Shown one piece after another: positions 45,691 to 54,606 of a DNA stretch of 64,000 nt. The position numbers were made by a program, and so were the translations under genes. Position 1 is the stretch's first letter, and the number at the start of each line of letters is the position of its first letter. A model generated the notes under the pieces. The model was not told the DNA's origin. It saw only the letters and a list, made by a program, of their open reading frames with translations, and made no database searches. This DNA is from Chromobacterium subtsugae (GTDB lineage: Bacteria; Pseudomonadota; Gammaproteobacteria; Burkholderiales; Chromobacteriaceae): NCBI RefSeq assembly GCF_001676875.1, contig NZ_JYKA01000001.1:372001-436000 (forward strand). Direction: 5' to 3'.

Positions 45691-48315
45691 ATGCGCCACC
45701 CCTTACCTGCGCGTCCCGCCCTGCTGGGCTTGTTGATCGCCAGCCTGTTCAGTCCTCTCGCCCATGCCGCCGAAGCCTTCGGCAGCCCCGGCGACACGCC
45801 GGTGCGCGGCCCCGCCGCCAAATCCTTTGTCGGCACCGCCGTCGGCAGTCCATCCAAGGTTTACTTCACCGGCTATCGCGGCGTGGTGTCCGAGGTGTAC
45901 TACCCGGTGCTGGACACGCCGGAATCGGTGGACTTGCAGTTTCTGGTGGGCGACGCCGGCAAGACTTTCGTCGATGAGGAAAAGCGCCAGGCCTACTCCG
46001 CCGGGCAAACCGACGCCCGCACCATGAGCTGGATCGCCAGCACCGGCAATGGCGGCCACAACTGGCAGATCAGCAAGCGCATCTTCGCCGACCCCAATCA
46101 CGACACGCTGATCCAGCGCGTGACCTTCACCGCGCTCAACGGCCACACCGTCGGCGACTTCAATCTCTACGTCCTGTTCAAGCCTTATCTCGACAACGCC
46201 GGCAGCGGCAACAGCGCGCAGACCGTGGCGGCCGCCGGCGGCTACGCGCTGGCAGCCAGCCACAACAGCCGCGCCTCCGCGCTGATGGCCAGCCAGCCGT
46301 GGAAAGTCGTCAACGGCCAGCCCATGCTGTCCAACGGCTTCGTCGGCCAGAGCGACGGCTGGACCGATCTGATAGGCAGCGGCGACAACAAGATGGACTG
46401 GACTTATAGCTCGGCCACCAACGGCAACGTCGCCCAAACCGGCTGGCTGGACCTGGGCGATCCCACCGCCACCAGCGTGTCCTTCGACGCGGCGCTGGGC
46501 TTCGGCGCCAGCCAGAGCGACGCCGTCAACAGCGCCGCCGCCTCGCTGGGCTCCGACCTCACCGCCGCCCAGCAACAGTACGACAAGGCCTGGCACGCCT
46601 ACACCGCCGGCCTGTCCACCCAGGGCGGCCTGGCCGACGACCGCTACTACCAGGCGGCGATGACGCTGAAAACCATGCAGGACAAGAGCAACGGCGCGAT
46701 GATCGCCGGCATCGGCACGCCGTGGGGCGAGACCCAGGGCGACGCCAACCAGGGCGGCTACCACCTGGTGTGGCCGCGCGACCTGTTCAAGTTCGCCAAC
46801 GCCTTGACCACCGCCGGCGACACCGCCACCGCCACCACGGTGGTCAATTACCTGTTCAACACCCTGCAGCAGGCCAGCAACTGCGGCGCGGCCGAATACA
46901 ACGCCGCCGGCTGCGCGGCCGGCTACAGCCGCGTCGGCCGCTTCCCGCAAAACGCCTGGATCAGCGGCTGGCCTTACTGGCAAGGCACCCAGATGGACGA
47001 GCAGGCGATGCCCATCCTGCTGGCCTGGCGGCTAGGGTCGGCCGTGTCCAATCCGCTATGGCCCAAAATCAAGCTGACCGCCGACTACATCGTCGCCACC
47101 GGCCCGTGGAGCTATCAGGAACGCTGGGAAGAGAATTCCGGCTATTCGCCGTCCACCCTCGCCGCCGAGATCGCCGGCCTGGTGGCCGCCGCCGACATCG
47201 CCCGCAACAATGGCGACGACGCCAGCGCCGGCCGCTATTTGTCCGCGGCGGACTATTGGCAGCAAAGCGTCGCCGCCTGGACCTACACCACCAGCGGCAG
47301 CTTCGGCAACGGCAGCTACTATCTCCGCATCAACCCGGCCGCGCGCGCCGGCAGCGGCGCCGACCGCGCCAGCTTCAACCCGTCCGCCGGGCCGGACACG
47401 CCGCAAACGCTGATGGTGAAAAACGGCGGCGGCAGCCACGACGCCCGCCGCGTGGTGGACGGCGGCTTCCTGGAGCTGGTGCGCATGGGCGTCAAGCGCG
47501 CCAACGACCCCACCATCGTCAACACCATCAATGTGTTCGACAGCGTGCTGGGACAGAATCTGGCGCTGCCCGGCGCGCCCGCCCTGCCGTATAACGCCTG
47601 GTTCCGCTACAACTTCGACGGCTACGGCGAACACAACGACGGCAGCGATTTCAACGGCACGGGCGCCGGCCGCCTGTGGCCGATCTTCACCGCCGAGCGC
47701 GGCATGTACGAGATCGCCCGCCAAGGCAGCGCTGCCGCCGGCCAGCCCTACTTCGCCACGCTGAAGCTGCTGGCCACGCCGGAAGGCATGCTGCCGGAAC
47801 AAGTGTGGTCCAACAGCGCCATGTTGCCGGACGGCTGGGCGGTGAGCACGCCGGCCGGCTATCTGCCTGGCGCGCCGACCAAGTCGATGGCGCCGCTGAA
47901 CTGGGCGATGGGCGAATACATCAGCCTGCTGGCCTCTATCCACGCCGGACGGGTGGTCGACATCCCGCAAGTGGTGTGCGCGCGCTACAACAACTGCCGC
48001 GCCGCGCCCAAGGCCGGCGAGGTGCCGGTTGACATCAACGTGACCGCCAGCACCCAATGGGGCCAGCAGATCTACGTCACCGGCAACGCGCGCGCTTTGG
48101 GCAACTGGAACACCGATCTGGGCATTCCGCTGGACGCGGCCGCTTACCCGGCTTGGCAAAACGGCGTCAACCTGCCGGCCGGCCAGCAGATCGCCTACAA
48201 GTACTACCGCAAGAACGCCGACGGCAGCGTGACTTGGGAAAGCCTGTCCGGCAACCGCAGCCTGCAGACGCCGGCCAGCGGCAGCCTCAGCCTGAACGAC
48301 CAGGTGAGCTGGTGA
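45691..48315 (+). CDS. Secreted glucoamylase (GH15) with C-terminal CBM20
   Basis: Releases glucose from starch-type alpha-glucans. The 874-residue protein has a signal peptide (1-26, LLGLLIASLFSPLAHA) and an N-terminal beta-sandwich domain (about 35-290). The GH15 (alpha/alpha)6 barrel spans about 300-770, with likely acid Glu in QERWEENSGYSPST and base Glu in GMLPEQVWSN. A starch-binding CBM20 is at the C-terminus (VPVDINVTASTQWGQQIYVTGNARALGNWN). Exported, probably by type II secretion. GGAG precedes ATG 45691. The stop overlaps the next start. Confidence 0.94.
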   Translation: MRHPLPARPALLGLLIASLFSPLAHAAEAFGSPGDTPVRGPAAKSFVGTAVGSPSKVYFTGYRGVVSEVYYPVLDTPESVDLQFLVGDAGKTFVDEEKRQAYSAGQTDARTMSWIASTGNGGHNWQISKRIFADPNHDTLIQRVTFTALNGHTVGDFNLYVLFKPYLDNAGSGNSAQTVAAAGGYALAASHNSRASALMASQPWKVVNGQPMLSNGFVGQSDGWTDLIGSGDNKMDWTYSSATNGNVAQTGWLDLGDPTATSVSFDAALGFGASQSDAVNSAAASLGSDLTAAQQQYDKAWHAYTAGLSTQGGLADDRYYQAAMTLKTMQDKSNGAMIAGIGTPWGETQGDANQGGYHLVWPRDLFKFANALTTAGDTATATTVVNYLFNTLQQASNCGAAEYNAAGCAAGYSRVGRFPQNAWISGWPYWQGTQMDEQAMPILLAWRLGSAVSNPLWPKIKLTADYIVATGPWSYQERWEENSGYSPSTLAAEIAGLVAAADIARNNGDDASAGRYLSAADYWQQSVAAWTYTTSGSFGNGSYYLRINPAARAGSGADRASFNPSAGPDTPQTLMVKNGGGSHDARRVVDGGFLELVRMGVKRANDPTIVNTINVFDSVLGQNLALPGAPALPYNAWFRYNFDGYGEHNDGSDFNGTGAGRLWPIFTAERGMYEIARQGSAAAGQPYFATLKLLATPEGMLPEQVWSNSAMLPDGWAVSTPAGYLPGAPTKSMAPLNWAMGEYISLLASIHAGRVVDIPQVVCARYNNCRAAPKAGEVPVDINVTASTQWGQQIYVTGNARALGNWNTDLGIPLDAAAYPAWQNGVNLPAGQQIAYKYYRKNADGSVTWESLSGNRSLQTPASGSLSLNDQVSW

Positions 48316-48644
48316 CCCCGCGCCGCGCCTGGACTGCCGCCCTGCTATTGACCGCGGCGGTGGCCGGCGGCGCGGTCTGGCGGCTATGGCCGGCGCAGGC
48401 GCCCTCGCCGCCGCCGGCTGTCGCCAAGCCGCCTGCCGCCATTTTGCCGACCCGGCCCATCGTCCATCAGGCCACGCCGGCCCAGCCCTGGCGGCCGCCC
48501 GCGCGCCCGGCCCTGCCGCCGGTGAAGAAAGGCGGCAACAGCTGGCGGCCGGAGGCGGCGCCGGTGGCGGCCAAGGTGGAAGTCCAGCGGGGCGCGCCGG
48601 ACATGCCGGACGCGCAGCCTCTGCCCAGGCCGCCCGATCCTTGA
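48312..48644 (+). CDS. Small Pro-rich membrane-anchored protein, coupled to the glucoamylase gene
   Basis: A 110-residue protein from GTG 48312, which overlaps the glucoamylase stop (GTGA). One N-terminal membrane segment (about 7-24, WTAALLLTAAVAGGAVWRLW) is followed by a Pro/Ala-rich extended tail. No family recognised. The layout resembles small periplasmic spacer proteins or secretion accessories; a role with the glucoamylase is inferred only from coupling. Confidence 0.6.
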   Translation: MTPRRAWTAALLLTAAVAGGAVWRLWPAQAPSPPPAVAKPPAAILPTRPIVHQATPAQPWRPPARPALPPVKKGGNSWRPEAAPVAAKVEVQRGAPDMPDAQPLPRPPDP

Positions 48645-48645
48645 T

Positions 48646-48680
48646 CCCGCCGGCGCTGGCCCGCTCCGGCGGGCCTTTTT
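48646..48680 (+). terminator. Intrinsic terminator of the glucoamylase operon
   Basis: An 8-bp stem CCCGCCGG/CCGGCGGG with a 12-base loop, followed by CCTTTTT. It begins 1 bp after the small gene's stop. Confidence 0.85.
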
Positions 48681-48747
48681 CTTGCTTGATCTGCGTCGTT
48701 CCCGCGACCGAACCCCATCGTCAAATCAAGACACAAGGAGAATCAAG

Positions 48748-49275
48748 ATGCCGCACCGGGAAGTCTTCGCGCTCGACGCCGCGCAAACCGAAGCCTGGCT
48801 GCCGGAAATGGCCGAACTGCTGCACGCCTGCGTGCATGGCGGCGCCAGCATCCATTTCGTGCAGCCTTTCACTCTGGAGCAAGCCACCGCCTTCTGGCGC
48901 GACAGCACCCTGCCCGGCGTCGCCGGCGGCGGCCGCGTGCTGCTGGCCGCGCTGGTGGATGGAGAACTGGCCGGCAGCGCGCAGCTGGACTGCGGCACCC
49001 CGCCCAACCAGCCGCACCGCGCCGAGGTATGCAAGCTTTTGGTGCATCCGGACTACCGCCGCCAGGGCGTCGCCCGCGCCTTGATGGCAGAGCTGGAGGC
49101 GCAGGCGCGCCTGCGCAAGCGCAGCCTGCTGACGCTGGACACCGCCAGCGGCGACCATGCCGAACCGCTCTATCTGTCATTGGGCTATCAGGAGGCCGGA
49201 CGGATTCCCGGCTACGCCTGGGACGGCCGCGGCGAAAAACTGCAGGCCACCACGCTGATGTACAAGACGCTGTAG
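48748..49275 (+). CDS. GNAT-family N-acetyltransferase
   Basis: A 175-residue GNAT protein. The acetyl-CoA-binding segment is VCKLLVHPDYRRQGVARALMAELEAQA (about 92-118), followed by LLTLDTASGDHAEPLYLSLGYQEAGRIPGYA. Substrate unknown. The start is ATG 48748 behind AAGGAG. A single gene between two terminators. Confidence 0.88.
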   Translation: MPHREVFALDAAQTEAWLPEMAELLHACVHGGASIHFVQPFTLEQATAFWRDSTLPGVAGGGRVLLAALVDGELAGSAQLDCGTPPNQPHRAEVCKLLVHPDYRRQGVARALMAELEAQARLRKRSLLTLDTASGDHAEPLYLSLGYQEAGRIPGYAWDGRGEKLQATTLMYKTL

Positions 49276-49281
49276 ACGCGA

Positions 49282-49305
49282 AAAAGCCGGGCAAGCCCGG
49301 CTTTT
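49282..49305. terminator. Bidirectional terminator between the GNAT and norB genes
   Basis: An 11-bp perfect stem AAAAGCCGGGC/GCCCGGCTTTT with a 2-base loop, A-rich left and T-rich right. It serves convergent genes. Confidence 0.88.
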
Positions 49306-49327
49306 GCTGTTTGTAAAAGTCCTCCGC

Positions 49328-51595
49328 TCACACGCGTTGCTCGGCCAGCGCTTTCTTGCCGCCCCAGCCCAGCAGGCGCAGAGCGAAGCATCCCAGATAC
49401 AGCACGCCCAGCGCGAACGCGATGTCGCCCGGCACCCGCAGCCACACCAGGTTCTGCATCAGCGCCGAGTGCACCACCTCCGGCGAACGCGCGTACCACA
49501 GGCCATGCTCGACGCTGGCCCAGGCCTGGTAGATGCCGGATGGCAGGATGGACAGAAACACCATCAGGAACAAGCCGATATTGAGCAGCCAGAACGCCGG
49601 CTTCAGCAGGCGGTTGTCCCATCGCTGCGCATCAGACACCCCGCGCAGGCAAAACAGCATCAGCCCTATGCCCAGCATGCCGTAGACGCCGAACAGCGCC
49701 GCGTGGCCGTGGGCCGGCGTCATGTTCAGGCCCTGCACGTAGTACAGCGAGATCGGCGGATTGATGGCGAAGCCCAGCAGGCCCGCGCCCACCGTGTTCC
49801 ACCCCCCGACGGCGACGAAGCACAGGATCGCCCACTTGTAGCGCTCCACCCATGGCGCGGCGCCGGCCCGGCGGTAAGTCTGCCAGCCCTCGAAACCCAC
49901 CAGAGCCAGCGGCACCACCTCGAACGCCGAGAATACCGCGCCGACGGAGATCACCGCGGTGGAAGCGCCGGTGAAATACAGGTGGTGCAGCGTGCCCAGG
50001 ATGCCGCCGAACAGGAAAACCATGGTTTCCAGCACGATGGCGCGGTTGGCGCTGCTCATGCGGATCAGGCCCAGCCGCGCGAAGATCAGCGCCACCACCG
50101 CGGTGGCGAAAACCTCGAAGAAGCCCTCCACCCACAGGTGCACCAGCCACCAGCGCCAGTACTCGATCATCGAATAATGGGTGCGCTGGCCCCAGGCCAG
50201 CGAGGTGGCGTAAAACAGGCCGATGCAGGCCGCGGACAGCAGCAGCATCGCGATCAGGCTGCGGCCTTCGGTTTCCTTATCGCGCAGCGCAGGCAGCAGC
50301 GCGCGCGCCACCAGAAACAGCCAGAACAACAAGCCGACGAACAGCAGGATTTGCCACACCCGCCCCATGCTGGTGTAGGCCAGCCCCTGGTTGCCGATCC
50401 AGAAGCTGAAATCGGTGCCCAGACGCTGCAAGGTACCCACCCAGCCGGTGACGGTGGAACCGACGACGATGAAGACCAGAGCCCAGAACAGCGCGTCCAC
50501 GCCCAGCTTCTGATGCTTGGGCTCATGGCCGGACAATAGCGGCGCGATGTAGAGGCCGGTGGCCAGCCAGGCGGTGGCGATCCACAGCACGCCGAACTGG
50601 GTGTGGATGGTGCGGCTCACCACCCAGGGCAGCACCTCGGCCAACGGGATGCCGAAGAAGCTGTGGCCTTCCACCGCGTAGTGAGCGGTGATGGCGCCCA
50701 TGCCCACCTGGGTCAGCAACAGGCCGATCACCACATAAAAATACTTGCGGGTGGCGCGCATCGACGGCGTGGCCTTGAGCCGGCCCAGCGGGTCGGCATC
50801 CGGCACCTGCGCGGGCTCCTCGCCTTCGCCGGCGGCCATGTGGTACCACACCATCGCGGCGATGCCCGCCAGCATCAGGATCACGCTGGCGATCGACCAC
50901 ATGCCGTTGGCGGCGGTGGGCGCGTTGCCGACCAGCGGCTCATGCGGCCAGTTATTGGTGTAGGACACGCCAGCTTCGCCGGGACGGTCGGCGGCGGCGG
51001 ACCAGGCGGACCAGAAGAAGAACGCCGATACCGCCACGCGGTCGTCGGCCGACGGCAGCGCGTCGGCAGTCATCGCGTACTGCTCGCGCAGCGTGTCGAA
51101 GGCCGGATCGGCGCTGTACAGGCCCTGGTAATGCCGGGCCGTTTCGCGCGCGGCGGCTGCGCGGGCCGCGCTTAGCGTCAGCGTGCCGCTGGCCGCGTCA
51201 TAGCCGTTGGCGCGCATCTCGCGGCGCAGTTCGGCGTCCAGCATGCCTTGCCGGCCGATATCCAACTGCGCGTAAGCCATGCCGAAACGCTGCCGCGCCC
51301 AATCCTCCCGCAGCGCCAGCGCCTCGCGGTGCAGCCAGTCGGCCGACCAGTCCGGCGCCACATAGCTGCCATGTCCCCACACCGTGCCCAATTGCTGGCC
51401 GCCGGACGCCAGCCAGGCTTGCTGGCCGCGGCGGATCTGCTCGCCGGTGAACAAAGCCTTGCCGCCGGCATCCCGCACCATGGCGGGAATCGGCGGCGCA
51501 GCCTGGTAAATCTCCCTGCCCATGTAAAGCAGGGCCGAAAACGACAGCAGGCACACCAGTGCCAGCCATCCCCATAAACGCCGTGTCGATCGCAT
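49328..51595 (-). CDS. norB: Quinol-dependent nitric oxide reductase (qNor)
   Basis: Reduces two NO to N2O in the inner membrane. The 755-residue protein has an N-terminal membrane helix and a periplasmic cytochrome-c-like fold without haem (about 40-215). Some 12 further helices carry the haem-copper-oxidase-type core (HTQFGVLWIATAWLATGLYIAPL; THYSMIEYWRWWLVHLWVEGFFEVFAT; HHLYFTGAS; HGHAALFGVYG). Such His provide haem and FeB ligands. The fused form without a NorC partner marks the quinol-using type. GGGGGAG precedes ATG 51595. An NsrR-type box lies 63 bp upstream. Confidence 0.96.
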   Translation of the reverse strand: MRSTRRLWGWLALVCLLSFSALLYMGREIYQAAPPIPAMVRDAGGKALFTGEQIRRGQQAWLASGGQQLGTVWGHGSYVAPDWSADWLHREALALREDWARQRFGMAYAQLDIGRQGMLDAELRREMRANGYDAASGTLTLSAARAAAARETARHYQGLYSADPAFDTLREQYAMTADALPSADDRVAVSAFFFWSAWSAAADRPGEAGVSYTNNWPHEPLVGNAPTAANGMWSIASVILMLAGIAAMVWYHMAAGEGEEPAQVPDADPLGRLKATPSMRATRKYFYVVIGLLLTQVGMGAITAHYAVEGHSFFGIPLAEVLPWVVSRTIHTQFGVLWIATAWLATGLYIAPLLSGHEPKHQKLGVDALFWALVFIVVGSTVTGWVGTLQRLGTDFSFWIGNQGLAYTSMGRVWQILLFVGLLFWLFLVARALLPALRDKETEGRSLIAMLLLSAACIGLFYATSLAWGQRTHYSMIEYWRWWLVHLWVEGFFEVFATAVVALIFARLGLIRMSSANRAIVLETMVFLFGGILGTLHHLYFTGASTAVISVGAVFSAFEVVPLALVGFEGWQTYRRAGAAPWVERYKWAILCFVAVGGWNTVGAGLLGFAINPPISLYYVQGLNMTPAHGHAALFGVYGMLGIGLMLFCLRGVSDAQRWDNRLLKPAFWLLNIGLFLMVFLSILPSGIYQAWASVEHGLWYARSPEVVHSALMQNLVWLRVPGDIAFALGVLYLGCFALRLLGWGGKKALAEQRV

Positions 51596-52159
51596 ACGCT
51601 CCCCCTTTCGCAGGGCCGGGACATGAAATTAAAAATGCATGATACATACACCTTTAAAAGATGTATAGTTTGCACATTTTTAAATTTCAAATACCCCGCG
51701 CCAAGAGCAAACCGCCTTGCCGGCAGCCTGTCGGCTCAAGCCGCTTTGGCACTCGCATGCGCAACGCCGTGCGGACAAGTTCCCGACCGCGGCGGCCGCA
51801 TCGAAGTCATTCGTACTTTAGGACAGGTCCAGCCATCGCAGACCAATCATGCATCACCCAAGCAGCAGGCCGGTGGTCAAGCCAGACGGCATGGCATCGA
51901 ATACCTGAAAGAAAACTGCAAAAATCCTGCCATCTGCCAACCTATCGCCATCGCCGCCGCAGCCGCTTGGCGCCGCGGCAATTTCTGAATATCCGCCATC
52001 GCCGCCCGGATCGCCACCCGTAGCAATACGCATTGGCCAAGCGGCTCCGGACGCCGCCGCCTCGCCGCATCCCCCTGTGCTATATGCAAGAACAGGCCGG
52101 GAGCCATGCAAAAGGCATGTCCCGTTGTGACGATAAAAACAGGAACCAAGGTGATGGCC
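51596..52159. other. Divergent intergenic region between norB and the cytochrome operon
   Basis: About 560 bp. The norB side is A/T-rich and holds the NsrR box at 51658-51680 and another half-site-like stretch AAATGCAT near 51633-51640. The middle (51700-52100) has no recognised gene, repeat or terminator. The promoter of the cytochrome operon should lie towards the right end but is not obvious. Confidence 0.45.
51658..51680. promoter_or_regulatory. NsrR-type box upstream of norB
   Basis: A 23-bp imperfect palindrome with half-sites AAGATGTAT and GCACATTTT. The left arm is identical to that of the distal hmp box. Confidence 0.65.
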
Positions 52160-54595
52160 ATGTCGACAAGATACCCCGCTCTGCTGCTAGTGCTGCTGAG
52201 CCTGGCCGGCTGCAAGGAGTCGCAGCCCAAGCCCGGCACCGTGCTGGATGAGGCCAAACAGGCCAAACGCACCGTGGAATCGTTCCCCGCCGCCGACGAG
52301 GACTATTTCCACGCGATGGACAGCGGCGTGAAGCTGGATGCCGACGAAGTGAAAGGCCGCAACACCTGGCTGGTCTGGACCGGCGGCAACGATAGGCTGT
52401 GGGACACCCTGGCCACCGTCAGCGTCGGCAACCTCGACCTGCTCAAGACCCTGTCCTCCCATCCCGGCCTCAAATTCGGCCGGGACAGCCGCTGGGACTA
52501 CCTGGGCCTGGTCAACGAACCCTGTTTTGAAAAGGCCACCGGCCCCGACCCGCAGCGTTTCGGCCTGTGGCTGGACCACCGCAGCGCCAACTGCCCGAAG
52601 GACCCCTTCGAGAACGAGCAGAAATATCCCGGCGTGGCGCTGGGCGCCCGCGGCAAGAACCTGCCTGCCGGCTCTTACTACGGCTACGCCACCGGGGTGG
52701 TGGGACTGCGGCTTTTCCCCAACCCCGCCTTCGACGAAGCCGCGGCGAAAAAATGGGACCCCAAGCGCTATTACGAAGACCCCAGCTATTACAACGACAA
52801 GGACCTGATCCGGCCCTACCGGGTGGGGATGTCGTGCGCGTTCTGCCACGTCGGCCCCAATCCAGTGAATCCGCCGGCTAATCCGGAGCATCCGAAGTGG
52901 GAAAACCTCAGCTCCAATGTCGGCGCGCAGTACTTCTGGGTGGACCGGATCTTCTCCTGGCAGGCCGATCCCGGCAATTTCGCCTTCCAACTTTTCCATA
53001 CCGCGCGTCCGGGCACGCTCGACACCTCGCTGATCTCGACCGACTCCATCAATAACCCGCGCACCATGAACGCCGTCTACGACCTGGTCCCGCGGCTGGA
53101 GCTGGCCAAGCGCTGGGGCAAGGAAACCCTGGCCGGCGGCGGCCTCGACAACAAACAGTTCAACGACTTCGTCAAGGATGGGCCGCTGACCCAGTTCTAC
53201 AAAGCGCCAAACACCGTCTGGACGCCGCGCGTGCTGAAGGATGGCTCGGACTCGGTCGGGGCGCTTGGCGCATTGAACCGGGTGTATCTGAACATCGGCC
53301 TGTTCAGCGAAGAATGGCTATTGCACTTCCGTCCGCTGATCGGCGGCAAAACCATCACGCCGATAGAGATCAAGGTCGCCAACAAAAACTCGGTCTACTG
53401 GCAGGCCACGGAAAACCAGACGCCCGACATGGCCCTGTTCTTCCTGAAAAGCACCGACCCGCACAAGCTCAAGGACGCGCCCGGCGGCGAACAATACCTT
53501 AGCAAGGACGCCGCCCAGCTGACCCGCGGCAAGGTGGTGTTCGCCGAAAACTGCGCGCGCTGCCACTCCAGCAAGCTGCCGCCCGAAGTACCGGCGCTGG
53601 ACCCGACCCAGGGTTGCGCCGGGCCCGACTACCTGAGCTGCTTCAACAAGTACTGGGAGTCGACCAAGACCGAGCGCTTCAAATCCGAGATGCGGAAAAT
53701 CGTGCTGGCCGACGACTTCCTGAAAGACAACTACCTGTCCACCGAGCTGCGCGTGCCGGTGACGCTGCTGGAAACCAACGCCTGCAGCCCGCTGGCCCGC
53801 AATGCGCTGAAGGACAATATCTGGGACAACTTCTCGTCGCAAACCTACAAGGACCTGCCGTCGGTGGGCAGCATCACCGTCCACAACCCGTTCACCGGCC
53901 AGCCCTGGCAGTACAAGATGCCGGCCGGCGGACGCGGCTACACCCGGCCCGCCTCGCTGATCAGCGTCTGGTCGACCGCGCCCTTCCTGCTCAACAACAC
54001 CGTGGGCAAGTTCAACCCCAGCCCCTCGGTGGCCGGACGCATGGACTCGTTCAACGACTCCATCCGCCAGATGCTGTGGCCGGAAACCCGGCAGAAGGAT
54101 TCGGTGCTGGGCGACAAGGTGCCGGGCGTGATAGACCGCACCACCGCGCGCAGCTACCTGCGAGTGCCGATAGGCTATCTGCCTGACTCCCTGCAGGAAC
54201 TGCAAGGCCCGCTGCAACGCTATCTGCCCTGGCTGTTCGGCGACGACTCGCTGGAAATCGGCCCGATCCCGGCCGGCACCCCGGTCAACCTGATCGCCAA
54301 CCTGGAGCTGGTGCTGGAAAACCCCAGCCTGGGCGAGCGGCTGAAACACGACAAAAAGCTGGTATCGGTATTGCTCAAGCTGATCCACGACCTGAAGGCG
54401 CTGCCCAAGGACGCCAGCGACGAGGAAGCGCGCAAGGTATTCGCCAACCTGGCCCAGCCGCTGCTGGAGCTGAGCACCTGCCCCGACTTCGTCGTCAACC
54501 GCGGCCATTATTTCGGCACCCGCTACATGAAGGGCGAAGCCGGGCTGAGCGATAGCGACAAGCTGGCGCTGATCGAATTCCTGAAAACCTTCTGA
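52160..54595 (+). CDS. Dihaem c-type cytochrome lipoprotein
   Basis: An 811-residue lipoprotein (signal with lipobox LSLAGC near residue 18) with two CXXCH haem sites: C226-H230 (MSCAFCHVGPNP) and C465-H469 (ENCARCHSSKLPP). The spacing and size fit dihaem cytochrome peroxidase-like proteins. Segments such as RVLKDGSDSVGALGALNRVYLNIG also recall the RoxA/OdsA type dihaem oxygenases that attack isoprenoid or fatty-acid double bonds, though this is from memory and unverified. Start ATG 52160 has AAGG eight bases upstream; ATG 52154 is too close to it. First of three closely spaced genes. Confidence 0.8.
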   Translation: MSTRYPALLLVLLSLAGCKESQPKPGTVLDEAKQAKRTVESFPAADEDYFHAMDSGVKLDADEVKGRNTWLVWTGGNDRLWDTLATVSVGNLDLLKTLSSHPGLKFGRDSRWDYLGLVNEPCFEKATGPDPQRFGLWLDHRSANCPKDPFENEQKYPGVALGARGKNLPAGSYYGYATGVVGLRLFPNPAFDEAAAKKWDPKRYYEDPSYYNDKDLIRPYRVGMSCAFCHVGPNPVNPPANPEHPKWENLSSNVGAQYFWVDRIFSWQADPGNFAFQLFHTARPGTLDTSLISTDSINNPRTMNAVYDLVPRLELAKRWGKETLAGGGLDNKQFNDFVKDGPLTQFYKAPNTVWTPRVLKDGSDSVGALGALNRVYLNIGLFSEEWLLHFRPLIGGKTITPIEIKVANKNSVYWQATENQTPDMALFFLKSTDPHKLKDAPGGEQYLSKDAAQLTRGKVVFAENCARCHSSKLPPEVPALDPTQGCAGPDYLSCFNKYWESTKTERFKSEMRKIVLADDFLKDNYLSTELRVPVTLLETNACSPLARNALKDNIWDNFSSQTYKDLPSVGSITVHNPFTGQPWQYKMPAGGRGYTRPASLISVWSTAPFLLNNTVGKFNPSPSVAGRMDSFNDSIRQMLWPETRQKDSVLGDKVPGVIDRTTARSYLRVPIGYLPDSLQELQGPLQRYLPWLFGDDSLEIGPIPAGTPVNLIANLELVLENPSLGERLKHDKKLVSVLLKLIHDLKALPKDASDEEARKVFANLAQPLLELSTCPDFVVNRGHYFGTRYMKGEAGLSDSDKLALIEFLKTF

Positions 54596-54606
54596 GGATG
54601 GCGGGC

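Noticed and set aside
51623-51988. Open frame of 121 codons upstream of the cytochrome gene
   Set aside because: It starts inside the NsrR-box region, lacks a ribosome site and resembles no family.
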